DNA of 8,777 bases. Origin: an uncultured Clostridia bacterium (lineage in GTDB: Bacteria; Bacillota; Clostridia; Oscillospirales; CAG-272). Below the pieces are notes generated by a model, which had not been told where the DNA came from, ran no database searches, and was given only the letters and a program-made list of their open reading frames with translations. A program made the translations under genes and the position numbers. Below are positions 1-4,997 of this stretch, in pieces (the stretch's first letter is position 1; each line of letters begins with the position of its first letter). The stretch covers positions 1 to 8,777 of the forward strand of contig CALEJO010000041.1 of NCBI GenBank assembly GCA_937898155.1, in the 5' to 3' direction.

Positions 1-1
1 C

Positions 2-94
2 GATGGCGTTGAACAGTCAGCAAAATCAACTTCTGAAAATGAAGGTTCTATTACTGCCACAGATGATTATGGTGACATCAATATCAATTATTGA
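2..94 (+). CDS. C-terminal tail of an unidentified protein (5' truncated by window edge)
   Basis: The frame is open from the first base pair of the window and ends at TGA 92-94. It encodes the last 30 residues, beginning DGVEQSAKS and ending in an acidic, polar tail (DDYGDININY). The composition is hydrophilic with many Ser, Glu and Asp, as expected for a disordered C-terminus. No domain is visible, so the function cannot be named. It lies upstream of a Rep_trans remnant in AT-rich DNA, so it may belong to the same integrative or plasmid-derived element. That link is inference from position only. The frame could also be chance, since 31 codons is short. Confidence 0.4.
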   Translation, partial: DGVEQSAKSTSENEGSITATDDYGDININY

Positions 95-139
95 TTAATG
101 TATTCATAGAAGTAAATGTTTTGATTTTGATCATACAGA

Positions 140-451
140 ATGCTTGAAAACAATACATATGAAGATGATGATATCTGGAGGTCTTTTGGAGTGACAGAAA
201 ATAAAAAGCGACTTTTGTTCGTATGGAGTGCATTTGTTATATTTGTTTTTCTCTATTTTGTAATCGCTATTGTCACAAAGGAGCAGGGATTTCTGTGGCT
301 TTTATTGACGGCTTATTCGCTGGGAATTAGCATTTTTCTTTTGAAAAAGCATAGAATACAAAATAGAAAAGCCTTGATTATGCCGGTGATTTTTATGATC
401 AATGTAAGGATTGGTGTAATAGTAAAGATAATTTTGGACGTTTGCTTATGA
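140..451 (+). CDS. Small putative membrane protein, C-terminus probably replaced at a deletion junction
   Basis: A 103-residue frame whose first 20 residues are acidic and polar (MLENNTYEDDD), followed by two clear hydrophobic segments at about residues 24-46 and 50-68, then a basic stretch (KKHRIQNRK, 69-77). I do not recognise a family. No convincing Shine-Dalgarno precedes the ATG; a stop at 128-130 rules out a longer form. From about residue 74 on, the DNA is the same DNA that encodes the Rep_trans remnant in another frame (open from 367). The last 25 or so residues, although hydrophobic, are therefore probably a run-on, and the original C-terminus was lost. Small membrane proteins are common next to relaxase genes in Gram-positive integrative elements, which fits but proves nothing. 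Confidence 0.45.
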   Translation: MLENNTYEDDDIWRSFGVTENKKRLLFVWSAFVIFVFLYFVIAIVTKEQGFLWLLLTAYSLGISIFLLKKHRIQNRKALIMPVIFMINVRIGVIVKIILDVCL

Positions 452-840
452 TGCGCATGGGTTCGCCCATGGTGTATAGTCTCAAGTCCGGCAAAGATCG
501 CACTTTGTATCTTGGCGCCACTCAGAGTTCTAAGCTTTTGCGTATTTATGATAAAAAATTCCAGCTTTGCGATCCGGTTTCCGGATGTTGGAAACAGCCT
601 GTCCCTTATCCTGAGTGTGAAAGTTGGATTAGACTTGAATGGCAGATGCGAGATGATAGCGCATCGCGTTATTTGCTTGGCGATGGCGATTATTTGAGTA
701 TTTTTCGTGATTTGTATGACTTTTATAAGTTCGCCGATCCCGACACGCCAGCGCATCGGCGACAACCGGCACAATTTTGGGTTGAGCTGTTTGACTGGCA
801 AGCAATTCCCTCTCTTATACAAAATTTCTATTTTGTATAA
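367..840 (+). pseudogene. Rep_trans-family replication initiator / NicK-type relaxase, fragment lacking both ends
   Basis: Open from 367 (preceding in-frame TAG 364-366) to TAA 838-840, about 157 residues. Two stretches are typical of the Rep_trans family of rolling-circle initiators and ICE relaxases: LYLGATQSSKLLRIYDKK (around 502-555), matching the pattern of a strand with Gly-Ser-x-x-Ser followed by Arg-x-Tyr-Asp-Lys, and WIRLEWQMRDD (around 625-657), matching the W-x-R-x-E block. A later FADPDTPAHRR...FWVELFDW part resembles the region after the catalytic core. Intact members are usually around 300-400 residues, so the N-terminal half and the C-terminal end are missing. The only start options are TTG 442 or ATG 448, which would cut further into the domain. 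There are no internal stops, so the decay is by truncation and not by point mutation. Family call from motif memory, not from an alignment. Confidence 0.65.
815..840. repeat. Perfect 11-bp inverted repeat at the edge of the accessory segment
   Basis: Arms TTATACAAAAT (815-825) and ATTTTGTATAA (830-840) are exact reverse complements around a 4-nt centre TTCT. The repeat contains the stop codon of the Rep_trans remnant. There is no following T-run on the plus strand (TTAGCG follows), so it is not a standard intrinsic terminator. It lies at the step from AT-rich accessory DNA to GC-rich chromosomal genes, so it could be a recombinase core site or an element end; read with 9-bp arms the centre is 8 bp, a spacing seen in tyrosine-recombinase sites. 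That role is inference. Confidence 0.6.
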
Positions 841-864
841 TTAGCGAACAAGGTATCCGGAAAC

Positions 865-897
865 AAAAAAGAAAGCCGCCGGAACTCCCCTGCGGCT
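865..897 (-). terminator. Intrinsic terminator of the heparinase-like gene
   Basis: On the minus strand, AGCCGC (897-892) pairs with GCGGCT (879-874), with further possible GG/CC pairing inside the loop, followed by TTTCTTTTTTG. It begins eight bases after the heparinase stop codon at 905. It also closes the minus-strand block against the convergent accessory remnant. Confidence 0.75.
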
Positions 898-904
898 GTT
901 TCCT

Positions 905-2713
905 TTATTTCTTTGTAAATCGGAACGAGAACGTTTCCGATGCGACGTTCTTCGCCGTCATGCAGATGCGGTAGATCGCGTCACGATTCCAGTTGCGCCG
1001 CAAAACGGGATCGTCGAGTGTGATACGTTCGATCCGCACGTCAAGCGACGGCGAATAGTTCATCACGCAGTTCCCCGCGAAGACGATTGTTCCGTTCGAT
1101 ACCATCGGCGTGTCCGCCGTCATCCAATGAAATTCGACCTCCGAGGGTCTCTCCGTTTGAATTCGGTCTTCGACCGTCACGATTCCGTCTTTCAGCTCGC
1201 CGTAGCGGATGTGACGGATCTTCGCTTCTTCGGGATAGGCGCCGCTCAGATCCAGCGTCATCGCGCCCGTTTCTTCTGCGTGTGCCAGCACTTTTGCGGA
1301 AAATTCCTTTCCGTTTTTCTGCATCACGCCGCCGATCGTCGGCAGATTGTGATACGCGGACTGCATTGTCCAGATGGTGTAGCGATTTTCGTTGAACGTG
1401 TTGGCGCAGTAAGTCCCGACGCCGGCATCGATCAGGATCGGCTCGCCGTCCGAAAACAAAATGCACGTGCCGAGGTCGTTATGATTGTGGCTTTCCGCGT
1501 TGTGTCCGCCCTTCATCGAGAAGCAAAACCCCCTGTGTGGGTCTGCATTTTCCCGCGCAAGAGACACCGCGATCCCGGGAAACCAGACGGTTTTCGGGCT
1601 GAAAAATGCACTCGGAACCGCTTCCCTCTTTTCGCAAAGATTTTTGAGAAAACGGTAGGAATTATAGGTAAAATTCAGCGATTTTTCCTCGTTTTGATGC
1701 GTCAAAGCAAAATTTTCGAGCGTTTCGGACTTCGCTCTGCGCCCGAAACGGGCGATTTGCTGATGCGGATAGCGATTTTTCGGTCCTCCGTCCGCGTAAT
1801 TGAGAAAATAATCGTCACAGATATTGACATTTGCGATATATTCGCCCATTTTGCGGACCATCGGCAGTTCAAACAGCGAGATTTTGCCTGACGTCAGGTC
1901 AAAAATCAGCTCCGTGCAGTCAAAATACGCCGCGCCCGCCTCATTCCAATAGCCGGGGCCCTCGTCGCAACCGCCGTCTTCGTGATAAAACGACGTGAAG
2001 CGATCCAGGAAGACCAGCGTTTTTTCGACGATTGTTCGACGATTTTCGGTTTTTTCTTCACAAAGCGCCGCAACGGTCAGCACGTTAGAGCAGATCCACG
2101 GCGTCCAGTTATTGCATTTGTGCCCCCGATAGCCCATCCACCAGAATTCCTCGTGTTCGAGATACGGAAGGAGAATCCGGCGATTCAGTTCATACCGGAT
2201 CCGCTGATTCAGAATCGGCGTCACGCGGTCGAGCTCTTCGCGCAGAAACGTCGTGATCATCGCCAAAACGGCGCCCGTTTCCGCGGAAAAGAGGTCGATG
2301 AAGTCCATTTTTTCATCATATCCGATCGGAAGCGGCTCGCCGGAACGATTGTGCGCGGGAATCACCCACGTCGATTCTTCAAGCATCATCCAAACAAGGT
2401 CGATAAGCTTCGGCAAAAAGCGCCCTTTTCGTTCGAGCATCTCGCCGAGAAGCAAGTGAAATGCCGAGCGGCGGCGTTTGAAATACGCCGCTTCATAGAT
2501 CCCGCGGTCTCCCGTCTGCGCAAACAGCATATACGTGCTCGCCAAAAGCGGCGGAAAGTCCTCGCTTGCCGCTTCCTCCGCCTTTTGCAAAAGCGCGTCG
2601 TAATAGTCCGCGTGAATTTCGCACGAATCGAGGTCCGCAAACAGCCGGAACGCGGAAAGCGGCACGATCGCGTCCGATATTTCCTGCCGGAACGGCTCCA
2701 ATAAATGTTCCAT
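905..2713 (-). CDS. Heparinase II/III-like protein (polysaccharide lyase family fold), cytoplasmic
   Basis: A 602-residue protein. The C-terminal part carries the Heparinase II/III signature: GGHNAESHNHNDLG (402-415), then GEPILIDAGVGTY (423-435), with His409, His411 and Asp413 as likely metal or structural ligands. The N-terminal part (about 1-370) is helical, as in the alpha/alpha toroid of these lyases, and has NNWTPW (201-206) and GPGYWNEAGAAYF (252-264), where Asn, Tyr or His act in known relatives. Residues from about 380 on fit the beta-sandwich. No signal peptide or lipobox is present, so it should act inside the cell on imported uronic-acid oligosaccharides; substrate (glycosaminoglycan, alginate or other) cannot be read from sequence. 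Start: ATG 2713 is 7 nt from AGGAG (2721-2725); the ATG two codons upstream (2719) is only 1 nt from it. No transporter or other sugar gene is adjacent. Confidence 0.85.
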   Translation of the reverse strand: MEHLLEPFRQEISDAIVPLSAFRLFADLDSCEIHADYYDALLQKAEEAASEDFPPLLASTYMLFAQTGDRGIYEAAYFKRRRSAFHLLLGEMLERKGRFLPKLIDLVWMMLEESTWVIPAHNRSGEPLPIGYDEKMDFIDLFSAETGAVLAMITTFLREELDRVTPILNQRIRYELNRRILLPYLEHEEFWWMGYRGHKCNNWTPWICSNVLTVAALCEEKTENRRTIVEKTLVFLDRFTSFYHEDGGCDEGPGYWNEAGAAYFDCTELIFDLTSGKISLFELPMVRKMGEYIANVNICDDYFLNYADGGPKNRYPHQQIARFGRRAKSETLENFALTHQNEEKSLNFTYNSYRFLKNLCEKREAVPSAFFSPKTVWFPGIAVSLARENADPHRGFCFSMKGGHNAESHNHNDLGTCILFSDGEPILIDAGVGTYCANTFNENRYTIWTMQSAYHNLPTIGGVMQKNGKEFSAKVLAHAEETGAMTLDLSGAYPEEAKIRHIRYGELKDGIVTVEDRIQTERPSEVEFHWMTADTPMVSNGTIVFAGNCVMNYSPSLDVRIERITLDDPVLRRNWNRDAIYRICMTAKNVASETFSFRFTKK

Positions 2714-2720
2714 ATCCATT

Positions 2721-2725
2721 CTCCT
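2721..2725 (-). promoter_or_regulatory. Shine-Dalgarno AGGAG that fixes the heparinase start
   Basis: AGGAG lies 7 nt before ATG 2713 and only 1 nt before the alternative ATG 2719, so the shorter protein is chosen. It also lies only two bases after the T-run of the terminator at 2728-2755, leaving no room for a separate promoter between terminator and gene. Confidence 0.75.
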
Positions 2726-2727
2726 AT

Positions 2728-2755
2728 AAAAAAATCAGGCGACAAGCGCCTGATT
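2728..2755 (-). terminator. Intrinsic terminator after the 97-residue unknown gene
   Basis: Minus strand: AATCAGGCG (2755-2747), loop CTTGT, CGCCTGATT (2741-2733), then a T-run to 2728. The 9-bp stem is perfect. It starts 7 bp after the stop codon of the unknown gene (2763). In the plus direction the same stem is followed by AATTTTTTTATAA, so it may also stop antisense transcription. Confidence 0.85.
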
Positions 2756-2762
2756 AATTTTT

Positions 2763-3056
2763 TTATAACGTATCCGCAAGCGCTCTGTCGAGCCAGATCG
2801 TGCCGATGTCAAAGGCATCGTAAAGCCCGGATTTGTTGCCCTGCTTCAAAATTTTCGGGTTTTCGCCGGTCGTCAGCACCTGAATGAGAATATTGTCCGG
2901 CACCTCGTGTCCGTCCACGGTTTTCGTGGTCAGAATCATCAGAAACAGATAGCATTTTTCCGTCATGTCTCCGTAGATGATGACATTCTTTTCTCTGACC
3001 AACGGTTTTCCTTTATATATTAAATATTTCCCTTCCAAAGGTTTCATTTCACTCAT
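2763..3056 (-). CDS. Conserved-looking hypothetical protein, 97 residues, with its own strong promoter
   Basis: I do not recognise a named family. The protein starts MSEMKPLEGKYLIYKGKPLVR and ends in SGLYDAFDIGTIWLDRAL. It has no signal peptide or membrane segment, and alternates beta-type strands (YLIYKGKPLV, NVIIYGD, CYLFLMILTTKTV, NILIQVLTT), so a small soluble beta-rich fold is likely. Start: ATG 3056 is preceded by AAAGGAA (3064-3070) at 7 nt. The same frame runs upstream to an ATG at 3125, but those 23 codons read through the promoter and have no ribosome binding site, so they are rejected. A perfect sigma-A promoter lies 32 bp upstream and a terminator follows, so it can be expressed as a single-gene unit independent of divIC. 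The strong promoter suggests vegetative expression; function unknown. Confidence 0.85.
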   Translation of the reverse strand: MSEMKPLEGKYLIYKGKPLVREKNVIIYGDMTEKCYLFLMILTTKTVDGHEVPDNILIQVLTTGENPKILKQGNKSGLYDAFDIGTIWLDRALADTL

Positions 3057-3087
3057 GATGGTATTCCTTTCCTTTGCCGTTTTGTTT

Positions 3088-3116
3088 ATTATACCGCCAA
3101 CGATTTCGTTTGTCAA
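3088..3116 (-). promoter_or_regulatory. Consensus sigma-A promoter for the 97-residue gene
   Basis: Minus strand TTGACA (3116-3111), exactly 17 bp, TATAAT (3093-3088): both hexamers match the vegetative consensus in all 12 positions. Predicted transcript start is near 3081, giving a leader of about 25 nt with the Shine-Dalgarno at 3064-3070. The spacer contains a dyad AACGA-AA-TCGTT (3099-3110) that could bind a regulator. Confidence 0.85.
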
Positions 3117-3121
3117 GTTGT

Positions 3122-3391
3122 TCACGGCTCAAACTTAAAAATGAGTTCTTTTTCTTTATGATATCCGAGCACTTCTCTCGCGTATTTTTCGATATAATCC
3201 TCGCGCGGCAGACTGCGGTTATAATTGAGCTCTTCCACGTGCGTGCGCTGCTGTTCCAGAAGCGCTGTCAGCGCGTCGCGTTCGCGTTCAAGCTCCCGTC
3301 GCTTGATTTGAAGCGTGAGAATGGCGATGCCGAGCGCGACGACCGCGAGGATCAGAAGCACTCTCACCCATCGTTTCATTTTTCCTTTCAT
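3122..3391 (-). CDS. divIC: Septum formation initiator family protein, DivIC/FtsB-like
   Basis: An 89-residue bitopic membrane protein: short basic cytoplasmic N-terminus (MKGKMKRWVR), one transmembrane helix at about 9-27, a charged coiled coil at about 28-57 (KRRELERERDALTALLEQQ), and the family's C-terminal block YIEKYAREVLGYHKEKELIF (66-85). DivIC/FtsB works in the FtsL-DivIB(FtsQ)-DivIC complex that activates septal cell wall synthesis. Length fits the family (about 90-125). Start: ATG 3391 has GGAGGT at 3397-3402; ATG 3379 is a weaker alternative. The position directly after yabQ is the same as in Bacillus (yabO-yabP-yabQ-divIC). The 5' 104 nt overlap the end of yabQ in another frame. 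Expression probably comes from upstream genes plus any promoter inside yabQ; none is obvious. Confidence 0.88.
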   Translation of the reverse strand: MKGKMKRWVRVLLILAVVALGIAILTLQIKRRELERERDALTALLEQQRTHVEELNYNRSLPREDYIEKYAREVLGYHKEKELIFKFEP

Positions 3392-4016
3392 TTGGGACCT
3401 CCGTCATATCGGAATACGCAAATCCGCGCGACGCGGCATCGAGGACCCGCCGTTCGAGCGCCGCGTGGGTTTTTTTCTTTTGATGAAGCCGAACCTGCGC
3501 CATCCACGCGCCGACCGTGAGTTTCCAAAGGCGCACAATTTGCTTCCTCGCAAATTTCCCGGCGAGAAAAAACGGATAAAACAGCCAAAAAACAAGACAC
3601 CGGCTGACAAAAATAATCTGATTCGCAAAAAAGACGACGGCTCTGCCGACCGTTTGCCGATACGCAAAAAAGCCGAGCGCGGCGGCAAGCAGTCCGTAAA
3701 TGCGGATTTCCCCGCCGTTGACGTGGAAAAACCACAGTGTCATTGTCAGCGCGGCGATCAGGCAAAACGCCACGTCCTCCGCGAATAAAAGCCAACGCGC
3801 CGTCCTTGCGCCGCGTTTTTTCTTGTGCTTTCGGCGGAAAAAAATTTGAAGTTTCGCGCGCGGGCGAATGAACTCATAAAACCGTCCGGAAACCGGAAGA
3901 TCGACGCTTCGCGCAATCCGGAGAATCCGAAATCCGTCATAAACCGCGCCGAGAAACACGCCCGGAAGAACGAAAAGCAGAATCAGACGGGTGGAATCGT
4001 AAAAAAACGAGATCAT
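3288..4016 (-). CDS. yabQ: Spore cortex biosynthesis protein YabQ
   Basis: A 242-residue integral membrane protein. Hydrophobic segments lie at about 9-30, 76-98, 106-120 and 136-153, separated by a very basic loop (51-73) and followed by a basic tail. The N-terminal pattern (SFFYDSTRLILLFVLPGVFLG then VYDGFRILR) fits the YabQ family, needed for spore cortex formation in Bacillus and thought to sit in the forespore outer membrane. The start overlaps yabP by ATGA (4013-4016), with AGGGGAAG just before it, so the two are translationally coupled. The last 34 residues (209-242), rich in Arg, His and Ser, are read from within divIC in a different frame and look like a run-on. Order between yabP and divIC supports the name more than sequence alone. 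Confidence 0.8.
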   Translation of the reverse strand: MISFFYDSTRLILLFVLPGVFLGAVYDGFRILRIARSVDLPVSGRFYEFIRPRAKLQIFFRRKHKKKRGARTARWLLFAEDVAFCLIAALTMTLWFFHVNGGEIRIYGLLAAALGFFAYRQTVGRAVVFFANQIIFVSRCLVFWLFYPFFLAGKFARKQIVRLWKLTVGAWMAQVRLHQKKKTHAALERRVLDAASRGFAYSDMTEVPNERKNETMGESASDPRGRRARHRHSHASNQATGA

Positions 4017-4285
4017 CTTCCCCTCGAAAAGAGCCCGCCCTTTTTCCGTTCGCTTTGCTCATGATAGATTGCGGAATCGATCTTCCCCTCGACGGTCATC
4101 TTGCCGCTTGCAACGTCGAGCGCCGTAATATGCAAATCCGTGCCCTCGATCAAAAGATTGCCGTTTCCTGTCACGAGATCCACGCAGACATCGTCGAAGC
4201 GAATGACGTCTTCGATGCCGCTGAGTGTGATCCGACTTCGATTTTCGAGCAGAATGCTTGTTTCTTTTTCTTCCGTGGGAGTCAT
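4013..4285 (-). CDS. yabP: Sporulation protein YabP
   Basis: A 90-residue soluble protein with the YabP pattern: LLENRSRITLSGIEDVIRFD (12-31), then TGNGNLLIEGTDLHITALDV (39-58) and GKMTVEGKIDSAIY (61-74). The family (shared with YqfC) is small, beta-rich and required with YabQ for normal spore cortex assembly; in Bacillus yabPQ belong to the mother-cell sigma-E regulon. Start: ATG 4285 has GAAAGGA about 8 nt upstream; ATG 4294 would directly touch the same Shine-Dalgarno and is rejected. The stop overlaps the yabQ start. The ribosome binding site lies in the right arm of a 10-bp inverted repeat (4295-4304/4321-4330), and a sigma-E-like promoter lies just upstream, both consistent with sporulation-timed expression. 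Confidence 0.88.
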   Translation of the reverse strand: MTPTEEKETSILLENRSRITLSGIEDVIRFDDVCVDLVTGNGNLLIEGTDLHITALDVASGKMTVEGKIDSAIYHEQSERKKGGLFSRGR

Positions 4286-4294
4286 GGTTATCAT

Positions 4295-4330
4295 CCTTTC
4301 GCGTCGTTTTGCTGCATTATACGCGAAAGG
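4295..4330 (-). repeat. 10-bp inverted repeat that can hide the yabP ribosome binding site
   Basis: Minus strand CCTTTCGCGT (4330-4321) and ACGCGAAAGG (4304-4295) are exact reverse complements with a 16-nt loop. The downstream arm contains the GAAAGG Shine-Dalgarno of yabP. In a transcript coming from rqcP both arms are present and can pair. A transcript starting at about 4309, from the promoter candidate at 4316-4345, would contain only the downstream arm. No T-run follows, so it is not an intrinsic terminator. It could instead be a protein-binding dyad. Confidence 0.65.
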
Positions 4331-4345
4331 CGCGATTCTTATGAC
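4316..4345 (-). promoter_or_regulatory. Candidate sigma-E-type promoter for yabPQ
   Basis: Minus strand GTCATAAG (4345-4338), 14 bp, CGTATAAT (4323-4316). The Bacillus sigma-E consensus is roughly GTCATATT, 14 bp, CATACAAT; each box matches 6 of 8 positions. The -35 box overlaps the rqcP stop codon. The TATAAT could alternatively be a sigma-A -10, but there is no matching TTGACA-like box 17 bp upstream. Predicted leader is about 24 nt. Confidence 0.5.
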
Positions 4346-4584
4346 TCGATGACCTCATAAAGCTCCGAAGCGTCGTTTTTCAGCGTGTATTCTTTGACGT
4401 CTTTGACGCGGACGCGCAACACGCGCTCTCCGAACGAGACCTCGATCACGTCGCCGATCTTGATCTGATAGGATGCTTTGGCGTCGCGTCCGTTGACGTG
4501 GACGTGCTCCGTGTCACAGGCGGTATTGGCAACGGTCCTGCGCTTGATGATGCGGGAGACTTTCAAAAATTTATCGAGACGCAT
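4339..4584 (-). CDS. rqcP: S4-domain RNA-binding protein RqcP (YabO)
   Basis: An 81-residue protein that is almost entirely an S4 domain: MRLDKFLKVSRIIKRRTVAN (1-20) gives the basic RNA-binding helix, followed by HVHVNGRDAKASYQIKIGDVIEV (27-49). In Bacillus, RqcP binds stalled 50S subunits and works with RqcH and tRNA-Ala to add alanine tails to blocked nascent chains; this role is carried over from the family. The size (about 80-90) and the place before yabP match Bacillus yabO. The related HslR/Hsp15 proteins are the alternative, but they are longer and not linked to yabP. Start: ATG 4584 with AAAGGAG (4589-4595); an in-frame ATG at 4608 is rejected because it lies inside the hup terminator. 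No space exists for a promoter between that terminator and the ribosome binding site. Confidence 0.88.
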   Translation of the reverse strand: MRLDKFLKVSRIIKRRTVANTACDTEHVHVNGRDAKASYQIKIGDVIEVSFGERVLRVRVKDVKEYTLKNDASELYEVIES

Positions 4585-4598
4585 GATGCTCCTTTCGG

Positions 4599-4627
4599 AA
4601 AAAAACAAAGCTGCCGAAGCAGCTTTG
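4599..4627 (-). terminator. Intrinsic terminator of hup with UUCG tetraloop
   Basis: Minus strand CAAAGCTGC (4627-4619), loop TTCG, GCAGCTTTG (4614-4606), then seven T (4605-4599). The stem is a perfect 9 bp closed by C(UUCG)G, one of the most stable tetraloops. It starts 15 bp after the hup stop codon and ends only 3 bp before the rqcP Shine-Dalgarno. Confidence 0.92.
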
Positions 4628-4642
4628 CTCTTTCCAACAATT

Positions 4643-4918
4643 TTATTTGTTGATCGCGGCTTTCAGCGTCTTGCTTGCGGAGTAAGCCGGATACTTCGTG
4701 GAAGGAATCGAAATGACCTGCTGCGTCTTCGGGTTTCTTCCGGTTCTGGCAGTTCTGCACTTTACTTCAAACGTGCCGAGGCCGGAGATCTGAACCTTTT
4801 CACCGCTCATAAGGGTTGCAGCAATTTCGTCTACCAAAGCATTGATGGAAACTTCGACGTCTTTTTTCTTGAGGCCGGTTTTTGCAACTACGGATTCGAT
4901 CAGCTGAGATTTGTTCAT
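4643..4918 (-). CDS. hup: DNA-binding protein HU
   Basis: A 91-residue HU protein, full length for the family (about 90). Features in order: N-terminal helical dimer part starting MNKSQLIESVVAKTGLKKKD, the GLGTFEV strand (46-52), the beta-arm with RTGRNP (58-63) whose proline intercalates in the minor groove, and the C-terminal helix SASKTLKAAIN (80-90). HU dimers bend and compact DNA and favour already bent or distorted sites. Cys54 in the strand before the arm is a small departure from the usual acidic or basic residue. Start: ATG 4918 with AAAGGAAG at 4926-4933. It has its own promoter (4969-4997) and terminator (4599-4627), so it forms an abundant single-gene transcript. Placement before rqcP-yabP is common in Clostridia. 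Confidence 0.96.
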   Translation of the reverse strand: MNKSQLIESVVAKTGLKKKDVEVSINALVDEIAATLMSGEKVQISGLGTFEVKCRTARTGRNPKTQQVISIPSTKYPAYSASKTLKAAINK

Positions 4919-4968
4919 GATTTTTCTTCCTTTCTTAAAAATTCTTGATTTTCTGTTTTACGCATTAT

Positions 4969-4997
4969 AGTATAGCATCATTTTTTCATTTTTACAA
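4969..4997 (-). promoter_or_regulatory. hup: Sigma-A promoter of hup
   Basis: Minus strand TTGTAA (4997-4992), 17 bp, TATACT (4974-4969). Predicted transcript start near 4962, leader about 45 nt. The upstream side is a run of phased A-tracts that can act as curved or UP-element-like DNA. Confidence 0.75.

Noticed and set aside
313..822. Minus-strand open frame of 169 codons opposite the Rep_trans remnant
   Set aside because: The plus strand carries the recognisable Rep_trans blocks; the reverse frame shows no motif and no ribosome binding site.
841..904. tRNA or other attachment gene beside the accessory segment
   Set aside because: No cloverleaf, CCA end or T-loop motif is visible; the stretch is explained by the heparinase terminator and a short spacer.
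1127..1891. Open frame of 254 codons on the plus strand within the heparinase gene
   Set aside because: Antisense shadow of a gene with a clear family motif; composition is rich in Arg, Phe and Ser, as expected for reverse reading.
3057..3125. Longer start at 3125 for the 97-residue gene
   Set aside because: The extra 23 codons read through the TTGACA and TATAAT boxes and the Shine-Dalgarno; transcripts from that promoter would start downstream of ATG 3125.
4585..4608. Longer rqcP start at 4608 adding eight residues
   Set aside because: That start lies inside the hup terminator stem and T-run and has no ribosome binding site, while ATG 4584 has AAAGGAG.
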